Positions 23,876 through 33,080 of a stretch of 55,328 bases of DNA are shown one piece after another. The notes beneath the pieces are model-generated. The model was not told where the DNA came from and did no database searches. It was given only the letters and a program-made list of their open reading frames with translations. The position numbers and the translations under genes were made by a program. Within the stretch, counting starts at the first letter, position 1. Each line of letters begins with the position of its first letter. This stretch comes from CAYWNA01 sp964459305 (GTDB lineage Bacteria; Planctomycetota; Planctomycetia; Pirellulales; Pirellulaceae): the NCBI GenBank assembly GCA_964459305.1, contig CAYWNA010000067.1, positions 1-55,328 on the forward strand, given 5' to 3'.

Positions 23876-25093
23876 TTACTTGAAGATCGGCGAGCCGACT
23901 TTCAGCCGTTTTGGATTGAACGGATGGACTGCCTCTTTGAGCGGCAAGCCACAGACTTCGATATCCTTGACAACGTTGGTGCCGATGCCTTTGTCGGCAA
24001 GCAAGGCAAGATGATTCTCGCCCATGAACGGGAATTCCTTGTGGCCGGCCGTAGGGTCGTAGCCCATGGCCGCCGCACAAATGGCGTCCGTGCAAACGCC
24101 GTTGCGACCAGCGAACAGCAGATGTGGCTGGATCGGCTGCACGCCTTTGATCCAAGGCCCTTCGCCGCCTCGGTTGGTTTCGATTCCGTCGACGAGGCAC
24201 AAATCAACGGGGCGGGCGCCGAATAGATCGGCCGTGATGCGCGGCACGCGGTGGCTCCAAGTCCGAGGCGACTTCGGATCCAATTCCTGCGGCGCGCCGG
24301 CCGGAGGTTGTCGAGATCCGCGGTGAAATGTGGCGCCGCGAGCGGAGGTGGTTTGCTCGTTGACCGTTGGTTGCCCGGCTCCGTCGAGGTTGTCACCGTA
24401 GATCGACGTCGGTGCGATGCCAAACAGGTTCTTGACCGACATGGTGACTCCGGCGTTGGCGTGGTCTTTGAGTTTTGCCAGGGAGACAAAGACGTCGGTC
24501 TTCTCGTACCGCATGTTCAAGTCGAAGGCGGGGTAAATGTAGCCGCCCCACGGCACCGACAGGCGGCTGTAACCGGACCAATCGCCCTTGTTGCGCGTGT
24601 CTTCCCACTGAACCTTGCCGCCACCGGCGGAGTTGATTCCGGTGATGTCCCAATCGGCTTCTCCCATGACCTGTTCCGGCGGACGGGCATCGTAGGTACT
24701 CTCGATCAACACAATCTTCTTGGCTCCCGCCTCATGCAGTAACGCGCAAGTCGCCGCCACAAAGTTCGGGTGGACGTGGTACGTGCGATAGGACGGCAGG
24801 CCACCCAGCTTCCATCGCGGCCCGCCGGTCAGATTGAGTTTGACCGTGACGGTCTTGCCCCGCACCAGTTCCGCGATGCCGCCGATCGAGTCGAGCGCCT
24901 TTTTGAGTCGAGCGGTCACCAATTGCGGTTCATACGAAGAGCAGCGCTCGATCGCCACCGGCAGACCCGGGGCCGATTGCACTGCGGGTCGGGCCGCCGC
25001 CGCGTGAAGCGTACGCAGGCCACCGGTCGTTGCCAGACCGACGAATGCCGCGCCTTGGGCCAGGACGTCGCGTCGCGTGTACCGGGCGTTCAT
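23876..25093 (-). CDS. Tat-exported DUF362-family protein
   Basis: The 405-residue protein has a Tat signal (TRRDVLAQGAAFVGLATTGG, residues 6-25) followed by a DUF362 domain. Recognisable motifs are TVTVKLNLTGG near the N-terminus, FVSLAKLKDHANAGVTMSVKNLFGI in the middle, and CLVDGIETNRGGEGPW. It lacks the ferredoxin motif seen in some relatives. The biochemical role of the family is not settled. The start was chosen at the ATG preceded by AGGAG; the frame upstream of it contains no signal. Confidence 0.85.
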   Translation of the reverse strand: MNARYTRRDVLAQGAAFVGLATTGGLRTLHAAAARPAVQSAPGLPVAIERCSSYEPQLVTARLKKALDSIGGIAELVRGKTVTVKLNLTGGPRWKLGGLPSYRTYHVHPNFVAATCALLHEAGAKKIVLIESTYDARPPEQVMGEADWDITGINSAGGGKVQWEDTRNKGDWSGYSRLSVPWGGYIYPAFDLNMRYEKTDVFVSLAKLKDHANAGVTMSVKNLFGIAPTSIYGDNLDGAGQPTVNEQTTSARGATFHRGSRQPPAGAPQELDPKSPRTWSHRVPRITADLFGARPVDLCLVDGIETNRGGEGPWIKGVQPIQPHLLFAGRNGVCTDAICAAAMGYDPTAGHKEFPFMGENHLALLADKGIGTNVVKDIEVCGLPLKEAVHPFNPKRLKVGSPIFK

Positions 25094-25264
25094 AAACAAC
25101 ACTCCTGAGAAAACAGAATATCGTGGGCAATCGAGCTTCCGACAGAATAACGCACCGCGCCTGTGAAAGTAAACGCCGATTTCCGTGAAGTCCAGGCGTC
25201 TGGTGCCGGCCGAAGGCTCTATGATGGGCTTAGGCGAGCGACGCTTGAAATCTAACCTCTTGGA

Positions 25265-25330
25265 AAGTAGCAGGCACACTCCGTGTGCCGTCCGCTTCCG
25301 GCTACGGCACACGGAGTGTGCCTGCTACTT
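25265..25330. repeat. perfect 26-base inverted repeat (AGTAGCAGGCACACT type)
   Basis: Arms at 25265-25290 and 25305-25330 (beginning AAGTAGCAGGCACACTCC) are exact complements around a 14-base loop. It lies between the DUF362 gene and the fucosidase stop, about 50 bases after the latter, so it could fold at the end of that message. No gene was found in this gap. Confidence 0.9.
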
Positions 25331-25380
25331 TGGTAAACTCTCATCTGCCGCTGGCCTTACACATTCATCACCCGCTCCGA

Positions 25381-26838
25381 TCAAGAGGTGGGTTTCGTGA
25401 CCTTGGGCGAGCCTTCAATATCCAGCACGATAACCGTGGCGATCTTGTCCGGCGCTTTGGTGGGAACGGCGATGGTCACTTGATTGTTGTCGACCGTCAC
25501 GTCAAGCGATTTACCACCGGCCAGCAGGAATGCCTTGGCCGCCCCGCTGACGAGGATCGGGACGGCGAGTCTGCCGTCGGTTGGCCATTCGAACACGTGG
25601 AGATAAAGCCGCGTCTTGCCGCCGACGAGTTTCTTTTGAGTGCAGCGGCCCCAGTCGAGTTTCCCAATCGGGTTGGCGTTGGTGGCGTAGATGGACTTGC
25701 CGTTCACTTCCATCCACGCCCCGATCGCCCGCATGGCCGTGACGCTCTGCTCCGGTACGCTCCCGTCTCCCTTGGGACCGATATTCAATAGATAGTTGCC
25801 CCCTTTGCTCGCAATATCGATCAAGTTGCGGATGAGCGTCTCGTTCGACTTCCATGCGTGATCGTGCCGGCTGTAACCCCAGGTGGTGTTCATGGTCATG
25901 CACGTTTCCCAATCCACGCCCGGCATGCCGGTGGCCGGAATGTGTTGCTCCGGGGTAATGAAATCGCCGTATTTCGGATCGAGTTCCGGCGCGATGGCAG
26001 CCGTTCCCATGCCGGTAAAGCCAGCCTCCGGGATCCGGAATAGCCGGTTGTTCATGATGACATGGGGCTGCTTCGCTCGTACCGATTGCATCAACTCAAA
26101 CGCCCGCCACGCTTCGTCTCCCTGGAAGTCCTGCGAGCTGTAGTCCCACCACAACACGTCCACCGGGCCATAGTTGGAAGCCAGTTCGTTGGCCTGTGCG
26201 TGCAAGTATTCGACGTATTTCGCGTGGTCCCGCTCGCCGTTGGGATACGGTTTGCCACGCAGCGGATGCGGCAACTGCTTGGATCGCGAATAGGCGTATT
26301 GATCGTGGTGCCAATCGATGACGGAATGGTAGAAGCCGACTCGCAAACCCTCGGCCCGCACGGCGTCTACGATTTCCTTGACCAAATCGCGGTTCAACGT
26401 CGAGCCTGCATCGTAGTCGCTGACTTTCGAATCGTGCAGTGCAAAGCCATCGTGATGTTTCGAGGTAAACACAACGTAACGGCATCCCGCCTGTTTCGCG
26501 AGTCTCGCCCACTCGCGCGCGAACGTCGGGCTGGGTTTGAACAGGGGGATAGCGCGTTTGGCGTAATTGTCGGTATCGGCCTTCACTCGTTGCTGAATCC
26601 ATTCCATCCCGCCGCGTGTGCCCACGGACTTTCTATCCCAGGTCCCGGCCAGCCCCGAATACAGCCCCCAATGCACGAACATGCCAAACCGCGCTTCGCG
26701 CCACCACTTCATGCGTACGTCGCGCTGCTCGCTGGTCTCCGTCGCGGACGACGACGCTTGTGATTCGGCCGCGCGGAGTACCGTGCTGCCAAGTATCATG
26801 AGGACGAAAAGACACACGGCTGTAACGCAGGTTTTCAT
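25381..26838 (-). CDS. secreted alpha-L-fucosidase, GH29
   Basis: The 485-residue exported glycosidase has a signal peptide (residues 1-23) and a GH29 barrel. It shows the typical start WWREARFGMFVHWGLYSG, the substrate segment CRYVVFTSKHHDGFALHDSK and the presumed nucleophile Asp in VDVLWWDYS. A C-terminal beta-sandwich follows. It would release terminal alpha-L-fucose from polysaccharides such as fucoidan or glycoproteins. The start with AGAGGAG was chosen; the frame extends 21 codons upstream. It belongs to the carbohydrate-catabolic part of the window and has the Gfo/Idh/MocA and SDR genes upstream. Confidence 0.95.
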   Translation of the reverse strand: MKTCVTAVCLFVLMILGSTVLRAAESQASSSATETSEQRDVRMKWWREARFGMFVHWGLYSGLAGTWDRKSVGTRGGMEWIQQRVKADTDNYAKRAIPLFKPSPTFAREWARLAKQAGCRYVVFTSKHHDGFALHDSKVSDYDAGSTLNRDLVKEIVDAVRAEGLRVGFYHSVIDWHHDQYAYSRSKQLPHPLRGKPYPNGERDHAKYVEYLHAQANELASNYGPVDVLWWDYSSQDFQGDEAWRAFELMQSVRAKQPHVIMNNRLFRIPEAGFTGMGTAAIAPELDPKYGDFITPEQHIPATGMPGVDWETCMTMNTTWGYSRHDHAWKSNETLIRNLIDIASKGGNYLLNIGPKGDGSVPEQSVTAMRAIGAWMEVNGKSIYATNANPIGKLDWGRCTQKKLVGGKTRLYLHVFEWPTDGRLAVPILVSGAAKAFLLAGGKSLDVTVDNNQVTIAVPTKAPDKIATVIVLDIEGSPKVTKPTS

Positions 26839-26897
26839 GGTTTCTCCTCTGGTATTCTTCAACGTAGCCTTTTGCAGCTTGAGTAACTGAGTAGACC

Positions 26898-28196
26898 TCA
26901 TCCGATCTTGGGCAGTTCGTAGCCCTTACGGCGCGGCCGCGACACCAACTGGTCGGCCCCATCATCGCCGACAAACCGCTCGGCCTGCGGGTCCCATTGC
27001 AGCTTGCGCCCCAGTTTGCGGCAGATATTGATCAAGTGGCAGACCGTCGTCGCCCGATGGCCGGTTTCGGCGTCGGCGGCTGGCTTCTGCCGCGTGCGAA
27101 CACATTCCAAAAAGTTTGCGATGTGCGGAATCGACTCTTTCGGTCCGCCCTGGGTGTCTGGCGGGGCGTCCTTGAGCAACTCCGGTGGGTTCGCCCGCGC
27201 GTGGCCGCGGAGGATCTCGATGTTGCCCTTCTCGCCGCGGAAGATCGCGCCCAGATCCTCCATCGTGTGGCGCTCGCCGACCAGCTTCAACAGCGTCCCA
27301 CTGGCGTAGCGCATCATGACGCGGGGCCAGCCCTTCTTGTCTTTTTCTTCGAGCCAGATTTCCACGGGGCCGGTGTCGTCGGTACCCAACGCGCACTGAA
27401 CTTGGTCCAGCGAATGCGTACCCCAGCCCGTCACGCCCCACGACTGCCCTCCACCGTCGTATGCCTCGTATCGAGCCCAGCCGCGGTGGAGCGACGGATG
27501 GTAGGGACGCAATTCCACTTGATTGGTCCAGAGGTCCCAGTCGAGTCCTTCTGGAATCGGCTGCTCGGGCTTCGGCTGCCATACGGCCGGGCCTTCGAAG
27601 TTGTAGACGATCACCTCCTTGACCTTCCCGATCGCGCCTTCACGCACGAGTTTGCTGCAGTAGGCGTTGATCGGCATGGAACGCTGCTGCGTGCCGGTCT
27701 GCAGGACGCGGCCCGACCGGCCGGCGGCGCCGGCCAGATGTCGGCCTTCCTCGATAGTCAGCGTCAGCGGCTTCTCGCCGTACACATCGCAACCAGCGGC
27801 CAAGGCGTGCATCATGCACCAGACGCGCGCGTGTGCAGTTGTTTCGACAAACACCGCGTCCAGCTTCTCCTGGTCGATCATTTGCCGGATGTCGGGATAT
27901 TTCTTCCACGACTCCGGCCGCAGATCGGGACGCTTCGCGGCGACCGCAGCGGCCATCTGATCGCACCGCGGTTGGCAGCAATCCGCAACGGCAACGATTT
28001 GCGCGCCGGGTAAGTCTTCGTTCAACAGAATCCATCGCGCCCGTCCGCCGAGACCGGCGATGCCCACTTTGACCGTTTCGCTGGCCGGCGCAGAGCCGTT
28101 CAGACCGAGCACACGGGATGGAATTAGATAAGGCGCGGCCAAGGCGGCCGCACCGCCTCGAAGGACTTCACGCCGGGTCCAGTTCTGTTTCGTCAT
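26898..28196 (-). CDS. Tat-exported Gfo/Idh/MocA-family oxidoreductase
   Basis: The 432-residue protein has a Tat signal (TRREVLRGGAAALAAPYLIP) and a Rossmann NAD(P) domain with VGIAGLGGRARW (about residues 43-54). EKPLTLTIEEGRHL is the usual Glu-Lys-Pro catalytic region of the family. It probably oxidises or reduces a sugar derivative in the periplasm, with tightly bound cofactor as in related glycosidase-like enzymes; the substrate is unknown. It overlaps the upstream SDR gene by four bases (ATGA), with AAGGGAA inside the SDR gene, so the two are translationally coupled. Confidence 0.93.
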   Translation of the reverse strand: MTKQNWTRREVLRGGAAALAAPYLIPSRVLGLNGSAPASETVKVGIAGLGGRARWILLNEDLPGAQIVAVADCCQPRCDQMAAAVAAKRPDLRPESWKKYPDIRQMIDQEKLDAVFVETTAHARVWCMMHALAAGCDVYGEKPLTLTIEEGRHLAGAAGRSGRVLQTGTQQRSMPINAYCSKLVREGAIGKVKEVIVYNFEGPAVWQPKPEQPIPEGLDWDLWTNQVELRPYHPSLHRGWARYEAYDGGGQSWGVTGWGTHSLDQVQCALGTDDTGPVEIWLEEKDKKGWPRVMMRYASGTLLKLVGERHTMEDLGAIFRGEKGNIEILRGHARANPPELLKDAPPDTQGGPKESIPHIANFLECVRTRQKPAADAETGHRATTVCHLINICRKLGRKLQWDPQAERFVGDDGADQLVSRPRRKGYELPKIG

Positions 28197-29050
28197 GATT
28201 GTTCCCTTCGATCAATATAGTCTGTCGTGTCGGCGCATGCTTGCTGAGGATCGATCTCGCTCCGTTCGTACAGGACACGTCCCTCCATGCCGCCGCTGAC
28301 CATCAGCATTTGACCGGTGATGTGACCGGCCAGACGATTGGACGCGAGAAACACCACCGAGGATGCCACGTCCGGTGGTTGCCCGACTTTGCGAAGCGGG
28401 ATCGTTTGCACGGCGCGGCAAACGATTTCCGCATCGGCTGTGAATTCCTCCGTCATGGGCGTACGTGTCCAGCCTGGGCAGACGGCGTTCACGCGTCCGT
28501 GAGGCGCGAGCCTCACGATTTCGTTCTTGAGACTCAGCAGAAAACCGTAGACCAATCCGCCTTTGGCCGCTGCATAGTCGACATGCCCGGCTTCGCCAAA
28601 AACCGCGGCCGTGGAGCCGATCAGCACAGCCGCCGGGTCGCGTAGCGCGTGTCGTTTGATGCCGCGGAAAAACTCGCGCATGCACACGAACACGGCTGTG
28701 AGATCGGTCGCCACCGTGCGGTCCCATTGTTCCATTGTCATGTCTTGAATCGGCACGTCATCCGGTACCCAGACGCCGGCGTTCGCGACCACGATTTCGA
28801 TGGGACCGAGTCGGCCTTCGACATCGCGCCATAGACGGGCCACTTCGTCCTCGTTGGTCAGATCCGCGCCGACGACAAAACAATCGGCCGGCTTCAACTG
28901 GTCTGCCAGTGCCTCGGCTGCTTGACGCCGTAAATGACAGTGAAGTACGACACAAGCGCCCTCACGCGCAAACGCCCGAGCCATCTCCTCCCCCAATCCA
29001 CCGCTGGCACCCGTGACCAGCACCACTTTGTCTGCCAAACCGGAATCCAT
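28193..29050 (-). CDS. short-chain dehydrogenase/reductase
   Basis: This is a 285-residue classical SDR. Its cofactor motif is TGASGGLG (13-20), with NAG near 90-92, catalytic Ser146, Tyr159 and Lys163 (YAAAK), and the PGWTRTPM segment after the active site. There is no signal peptide, so it is cytoplasmic. It is coupled to the exported Gfo/Idh/MocA protein, which suggests they process the same sugar or polyol on either side of the membrane. The last 30 residues are an extension beyond the usual SDR length. GGAGA precedes the ATG. Confidence 0.93.
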   Translation of the reverse strand: MDSGLADKVVLVTGASGGLGEEMARAFAREGACVVLHCHLRRQAAEALADQLKPADCFVVGADLTNEDEVARLWRDVEGRLGPIEIVVANAGVWVPDDVPIQDMTMEQWDRTVATDLTAVFVCMREFFRGIKRHALRDPAAVLIGSTAAVFGEAGHVDYAAAKGGLVYGFLLSLKNEIVRLAPHGRVNAVCPGWTRTPMTEEFTADAEIVCRAVQTIPLRKVGQPPDVASSVVFLASNRLAGHITGQMLMVSGGMEGRVLYERSEIDPQQACADTTDYIDRREQS

Positions 29051-29123
29051 GCTGTCTCCGATGGGGTGAATGTGTGTGGTAGTTTTGCCGGCATGCGAGC
29101 GATTGTTTGCACTCGGCCTGCCG

Positions 29124-31322
29124 TTACTTAAGCAGTCCCACGTCGGTCAGGTCAATCGGTTCGAAATCCAGCTTTAGGGCCGGCGAATCCTCCATCAGCC
29201 GCAAATCGCCCGCGTCTAGGTCGACGAAAAGCGGATCGGCGGACACACTGTGTTGTTCGATGTCAAACTGGTGCTGAGCGTCCAGATGCTTCCTGCCCCA
29301 GTCGGCGTCGGCGGTATTGAAGTACAGGTTGTAGTCCGCTTTGCAGTCTCGCAGCAACGATCGGCTGTCGCCGCGTCTGCCTTCGTGCAATAGATTCTGG
29401 CCCGGCGTCCGCGAGTAGAAGATATTGCGTTGGATGACCGATCCTTTGACTGGCCCGTACGGCAAGACAATGTAGCCACGTTGGTGCTCGCATCGGATGC
29501 CGTCGCCGTTGGTGGGACGAAGGTCGACGACCATGTTGTTCGCGATGGTATTGTTGCCCTTCGAGATGAAGCCTTCCCCGCAGCAACGAAAGATCACGTT
29601 GCGTTCAATGAGCGTCGCGTGCTGATCGTCGTCGCAACGGATGTTCGCGTTGACATTGGTCGTGTCCACGTCGTGCAAATAATTCTTGCGGACGACGTTT
29701 CCGCCGCCGGTGCCGGAGATGTAGATGCAGTTGCCATCGCCAAGGATCTGCATCGTGTGGTGGATTTCGTTGCGTTCGACGCGGTTTTGCCGCCCGTGCA
29801 AAAACCGCTCGCGCTGGTGCCACGTGGGACGATCCGGCAGGTCCGGTGCCACGCGGTCGATTTCGGCCCAACGAATCGTCTTCGAGCATTCCCCTTCACC
29901 CTCGCGACTCCAGTGAATGCGGCCGGTGACCAGGATGGCCGTGTACGAAGTGTGATGGATCAGGTTGTTGGCGATCTGGTTCTCGCCGCTTTGCCAAGCG
30001 AAAATGCCGGCCGAATGCCATAGTAGCTGGCCGACGTGATGGATGTGGTTGTTCACGACCACGTTTCGCTTGTTCACATCCTTTGTACCGGGACCGTATC
30101 CGGCGAGCAGAATCCCAACCCCGCCGATGTGTTCGATGTGGTTGCCGCACAGGCGATTGTCCTGGCAATGCAAATCCAAACGAACTGCCGCACCGCCACT
30201 GTTTCTGAAGACGCAGTCTTCAACGGTGCAATCTTCTACTCCACGCAGGCGGACCAGCGCGGTTGGTCGATCGAACATCTCCCAATCGTGCTGCAGACCC
30301 CAGCCCACTTTGTCCGCTTCCCACGGCCAGCGGTCGCCGTGTGTGAAAGTCAGGCCGCGGAAGGCCAGATTTCGCACCGGTTTGTCGACCGGTCCGTCGT
30401 AGTCAATGTCACCTTCGACCCGGATAAATTCCGTCAAGCGTGGTGCAACGATCGAGTCACTGGGTCGGTCGCCCTTTGGCCATAGATAGATCTTCCGCCG
30501 CACGGTGTCCAACACCCACTCGCCCGGCTCGTCCAGCGCTTCGGGCACGTTCTCGACCCACAGCGTGCCGTCGGGAAATCGGCTGAAGTATACTTGGCCC
30601 ATGGGATAGGTGGCTGGCACCGCCGTTTGAGCAACGCCGGTGTTTTCGTCGACGGATGCCAAAGGCAACAGATTGGAGACCCACGGATACTGAGGAACGA
30701 TCAGCACTTCAGCGCCGGCCAGATTGCGCCAGTTCGTGATTTTGCCTTTGGGGAACTCCAGCCTGTTGCGCCAGCCAGGAATCCGGGTGCGCGGGTACCG
30801 TTTCGCGGGAGTGAACCCGCGACTGCGGGCGCGCGGAAGCCGTTCGTCTCCGTCGTATAGCGTGAGGAATCGGCCAAGCCCATCCGGCACGTCTGCTATC
30901 CAGACCTTTCCTCGCGCTACATCCGGCAGCCCTGGTAGTAGTTCGTCGAGTTTCCGCCAGTCCGCGATCGGCAATCCGGAGCTAAACACCGGCTTCTCGC
31001 CGGGGCAAGCTGCGTAAGTAATCGAATGGTTCTTGGTACCCGAATCCTTCAAACCAAAGACGACCGTGTGGTCCAGCCGGTACGTCCCACCGTGGATCAG
31101 CACGGTGACGTCGCCGGTCAGACCGGCAGCGATACGGTCGCGAACGGCGTCGCGAGCCCGGACCAATGTGGCAAACGGTTTGTCCTCGGTCCCAGGATTG
31201 GAGTCGTCGCCTTCGGGAGCAACGAATAGGTCTGCACCCGGACACGGCAGGGCCAGTCCACACGCGATCACAACTGACAAGAGACCCCATCGATACCAAA
31301 ACGTGCTGTTCATCGTGTTCAT
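29124..31322 (-). CDS. secreted right-handed beta-helix protein
   Basis: The product is about 732 residues with a signal peptide (residues about 5-27) and the DUF1565-like beginning DLFVAPEGDDSNPGTEDKPFA. A long series of beta-helix turns follows from about residue 330 to 650 (for example NVVVNNHIHHVGQ and NRVERNEIHHTMQ). Proteins of this layout bind or cleave polysaccharides, and several lyase families share the fold. An active site cannot be assigned by eye. ATG at 31322 or 31313 are both possible. The frame extends upstream into the molbindin gene but is not protein-like there. Confidence 0.85.
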   Translation of the reverse strand: MNTMNSTFWYRWGLLSVVIACGLALPCPGADLFVAPEGDDSNPGTEDKPFATLVRARDAVRDRIAAGLTGDVTVLIHGGTYRLDHTVVFGLKDSGTKNHSITYAACPGEKPVFSSGLPIADWRKLDELLPGLPDVARGKVWIADVPDGLGRFLTLYDGDERLPRARSRGFTPAKRYPRTRIPGWRNRLEFPKGKITNWRNLAGAEVLIVPQYPWVSNLLPLASVDENTGVAQTAVPATYPMGQVYFSRFPDGTLWVENVPEALDEPGEWVLDTVRRKIYLWPKGDRPSDSIVAPRLTEFIRVEGDIDYDGPVDKPVRNLAFRGLTFTHGDRWPWEADKVGWGLQHDWEMFDRPTALVRLRGVEDCTVEDCVFRNSGGAAVRLDLHCQDNRLCGNHIEHIGGVGILLAGYGPGTKDVNKRNVVVNNHIHHVGQLLWHSAGIFAWQSGENQIANNLIHHTSYTAILVTGRIHWSREGEGECSKTIRWAEIDRVAPDLPDRPTWHQRERFLHGRQNRVERNEIHHTMQILGDGNCIYISGTGGGNVVRKNYLHDVDTTNVNANIRCDDDQHATLIERNVIFRCCGEGFISKGNNTIANNMVVDLRPTNGDGIRCEHQRGYIVLPYGPVKGSVIQRNIFYSRTPGQNLLHEGRRGDSRSLLRDCKADYNLYFNTADADWGRKHLDAQHQFDIEQHSVSADPLFVDLDAGDLRLMEDSPALKLDFEPIDLTDVGLLK

Positions 31323-31333
31323 TTTGGTTCCAT

Positions 31334-31546
31334 TCACTGTTCTGTGGCCAGCATCACGTTGGATGCCTTGACGACAGCGCACACTTCTTTGCCCTCTGCC
31401 AATCCGAGGCGTTCAGCAGACGACTTCGTGATGATCGAGACGAGTTCCTGACCTCCAGATAGTTCAACGACGATCTCGGAATTCACCGCGCCGTGGTTGA
31501 CGGATTTGACCGTACCTTTAAGAACGTTTCTGGCACTGATCTGCAT
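31334..31546 (-). CDS. mop: molbindin, single Mop domain
   Basis: The 70-residue protein is a single molybdate/tungstate-binding Mop domain. It reads SARNVLKGTVKSVNHGAVNSEIV...ITKSSAERLGL, ending KASNVMLATE, the standard length and pattern of Clostridium-type molbindins. These form hexamers that store or buffer molybdate. AAGGAGA precedes the ATG; the frame runs 18 codons further upstream without a ribosome site. It sits among polysaccharide genes, more than 20 kb from napA, the nearest obvious molybdenum enzyme. Confidence 0.92.
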   Translation of the reverse strand: MQISARNVLKGTVKSVNHGAVNSEIVVELSGGQELVSIITKSSAERLGLAEGKEVCAVVKASNVMLATEQ

Positions 31547-31613
31547 CGTAATTCTCCTTGTGAGCCAATTGATTGAAAGATGGCAGCGCAAGCCTCGCAT
31601 ACTCTACGAGATT

Positions 31614-33080
31614 CTAGTCTAAGCCACCGGTGGCTCGAAACGTATAGATGTCCGCATTCTTGAGAAAGATCTCCAGACGAATCACCTTTCCAGTGAGCGA
31701 TTCGATGGATGAATCCTGCCACGAGACTTCGTGAGCCACGCTGTTGTCGTAGAACGGCACGCAGTCGTCGAAGTCGAAACCCGGCAACACCTTCCGTCGC
31801 TCATCGGCGACTCGAACCCGCAACTCGCCTTCGCGGGCGTCGGCGTTGACCACAAGTTTGCCACCCGGCCAAACAAGCCTGCGAGTGCAAAGTACACCGC
31901 CACTGGCCGGGCCTCGCATCGAAATGAAGCCCTGCTTCCGCAACTTGGCCATGCCCATTCCTGGGGTCCTGTCCTTTGTTCCGTGTGGACCGTCCCATCC
32001 GGCGTAATAGATCCACCACTCGTCGCCGACCTCGACCCAGAACGGGCTGCCGAAGACCATCCCGTCGTCCCAAGTTCCTTCCGGCCCCCGCTCGATCAAC
32101 TTGGGGCGGCTTGGTAATCGATGAAAGCCAATCCCGTCCCGGCTCCACGCCAATTCAGTGTGGATATCCGAGTTCATCTTGAACGGCCACAGGAAACCCC
32201 AGTAGATACCGGCGTGGTAACGTGTCGGCATTCCGTAGAAGAAGTTAAAGTCGCCATTGTCGGCATCTAATTCGTCTGGGATCAGGATGTTCTGCGGCTC
32301 TGATTCCCACTGGGTCCAGAGTTCCTTGCTGGCCATGCGAGCCACCCGTCGTGACGCACCCGTGTCGAGAACATCGCCTCGGAACGTCCTGTAAATGTGT
32401 TTGGCTCGGCAGAACATGACATATTCGTTGCGGCGAGGATCATGGACGATGGCATTGTGCGTGTCGCTATGCATCCGAGTGAGGGCGGTATCGCTCTCCT
32501 CGTCCCAGTCGATACCGTCCTGCGATCCGATCAGATGGCTGCCGCCGATTCCTCCGTAAAGCATGACGTAGCGATAGCCTCGCCGATCCGCCTCGGGCAG
32601 GTCGAGCAGAAAGACTTGGCTGCCTCGTTTTCCATCCAGGCCGGTCCAGACGATGTTATTGTCTTTGCTGCCCTTCCATTCGTAGAGCCCCAATTTCGGC
32701 AGTGTCCACGAAACACCGTCCTGCGATTCGGCATAGGCGATACCGTAGTTGCCAGACCGGCCTTCGACGGGCGAGGGGGTCCAAGTCTGATACCACATCC
32801 GAAAGAGGTCACCGTCCTCCTCCTTGAGGACGCAGATATAGCCGCCTTCGCCAGCGATCAGCGGATTCTGTTCGTGTTTCTCCGGCATGTGAAAGACTCG
32901 CCGCACCGCCTCCTTCTTGTACTTGATTGCCCAGTGGTTATCGATGATGTACCGGTCGAAAAGGAACTGGGGCGCTGTGCCGATCTCCACGGGTTCCGTG
33001 GGAAGCACCTCAGCGTTGGAGAAGCCGACTAAAAGGAGCTGAAGGAGGAATCCGGCAATTACCAATTGCTTGCTATTCAT
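31614..33080 (-). CDS. secreted glycoside-hydrolase-like five-bladed propeller protein
   Basis: This is an exported protein of about 488 residues with a signal peptide (QLVIAGFLLQLLLVGFSNA) and repeated propeller blades of the GH32/43/130 superfamily. Blade marks include GIAYAESQDGVSWTLPKLGL, LIGSQDGIDWDEESD and ELAWSRDGIGFHRLPSRPKL. The C-terminal part is a small beta-sandwich. Acidic residues suitable for catalysis are present, but the family cannot be fixed by eye. ATG at 33080 is preferred; a GTG five codons upstream is possible and neither has a good ribosome site. Confidence 0.8.
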   Translation of the reverse strand: MNSKQLVIAGFLLQLLLVGFSNAEVLPTEPVEIGTAPQFLFDRYIIDNHWAIKYKKEAVRRVFHMPEKHEQNPLIAGEGGYICVLKEEDGDLFRMWYQTWTPSPVEGRSGNYGIAYAESQDGVSWTLPKLGLYEWKGSKDNNIVWTGLDGKRGSQVFLLDLPEADRRGYRYVMLYGGIGGSHLIGSQDGIDWDEESDTALTRMHSDTHNAIVHDPRRNEYVMFCRAKHIYRTFRGDVLDTGASRRVARMASKELWTQWESEPQNILIPDELDADNGDFNFFYGMPTRYHAGIYWGFLWPFKMNSDIHTELAWSRDGIGFHRLPSRPKLIERGPEGTWDDGMVFGSPFWVEVGDEWWIYYAGWDGPHGTKDRTPGMGMAKLRKQGFISMRGPASGGVLCTRRLVWPGGKLVVNADAREGELRVRVADERRKVLPGFDFDDCVPFYDNSVAHEVSWQDSSIESLTGKVIRLEIFLKNADIYTFRATGGLD

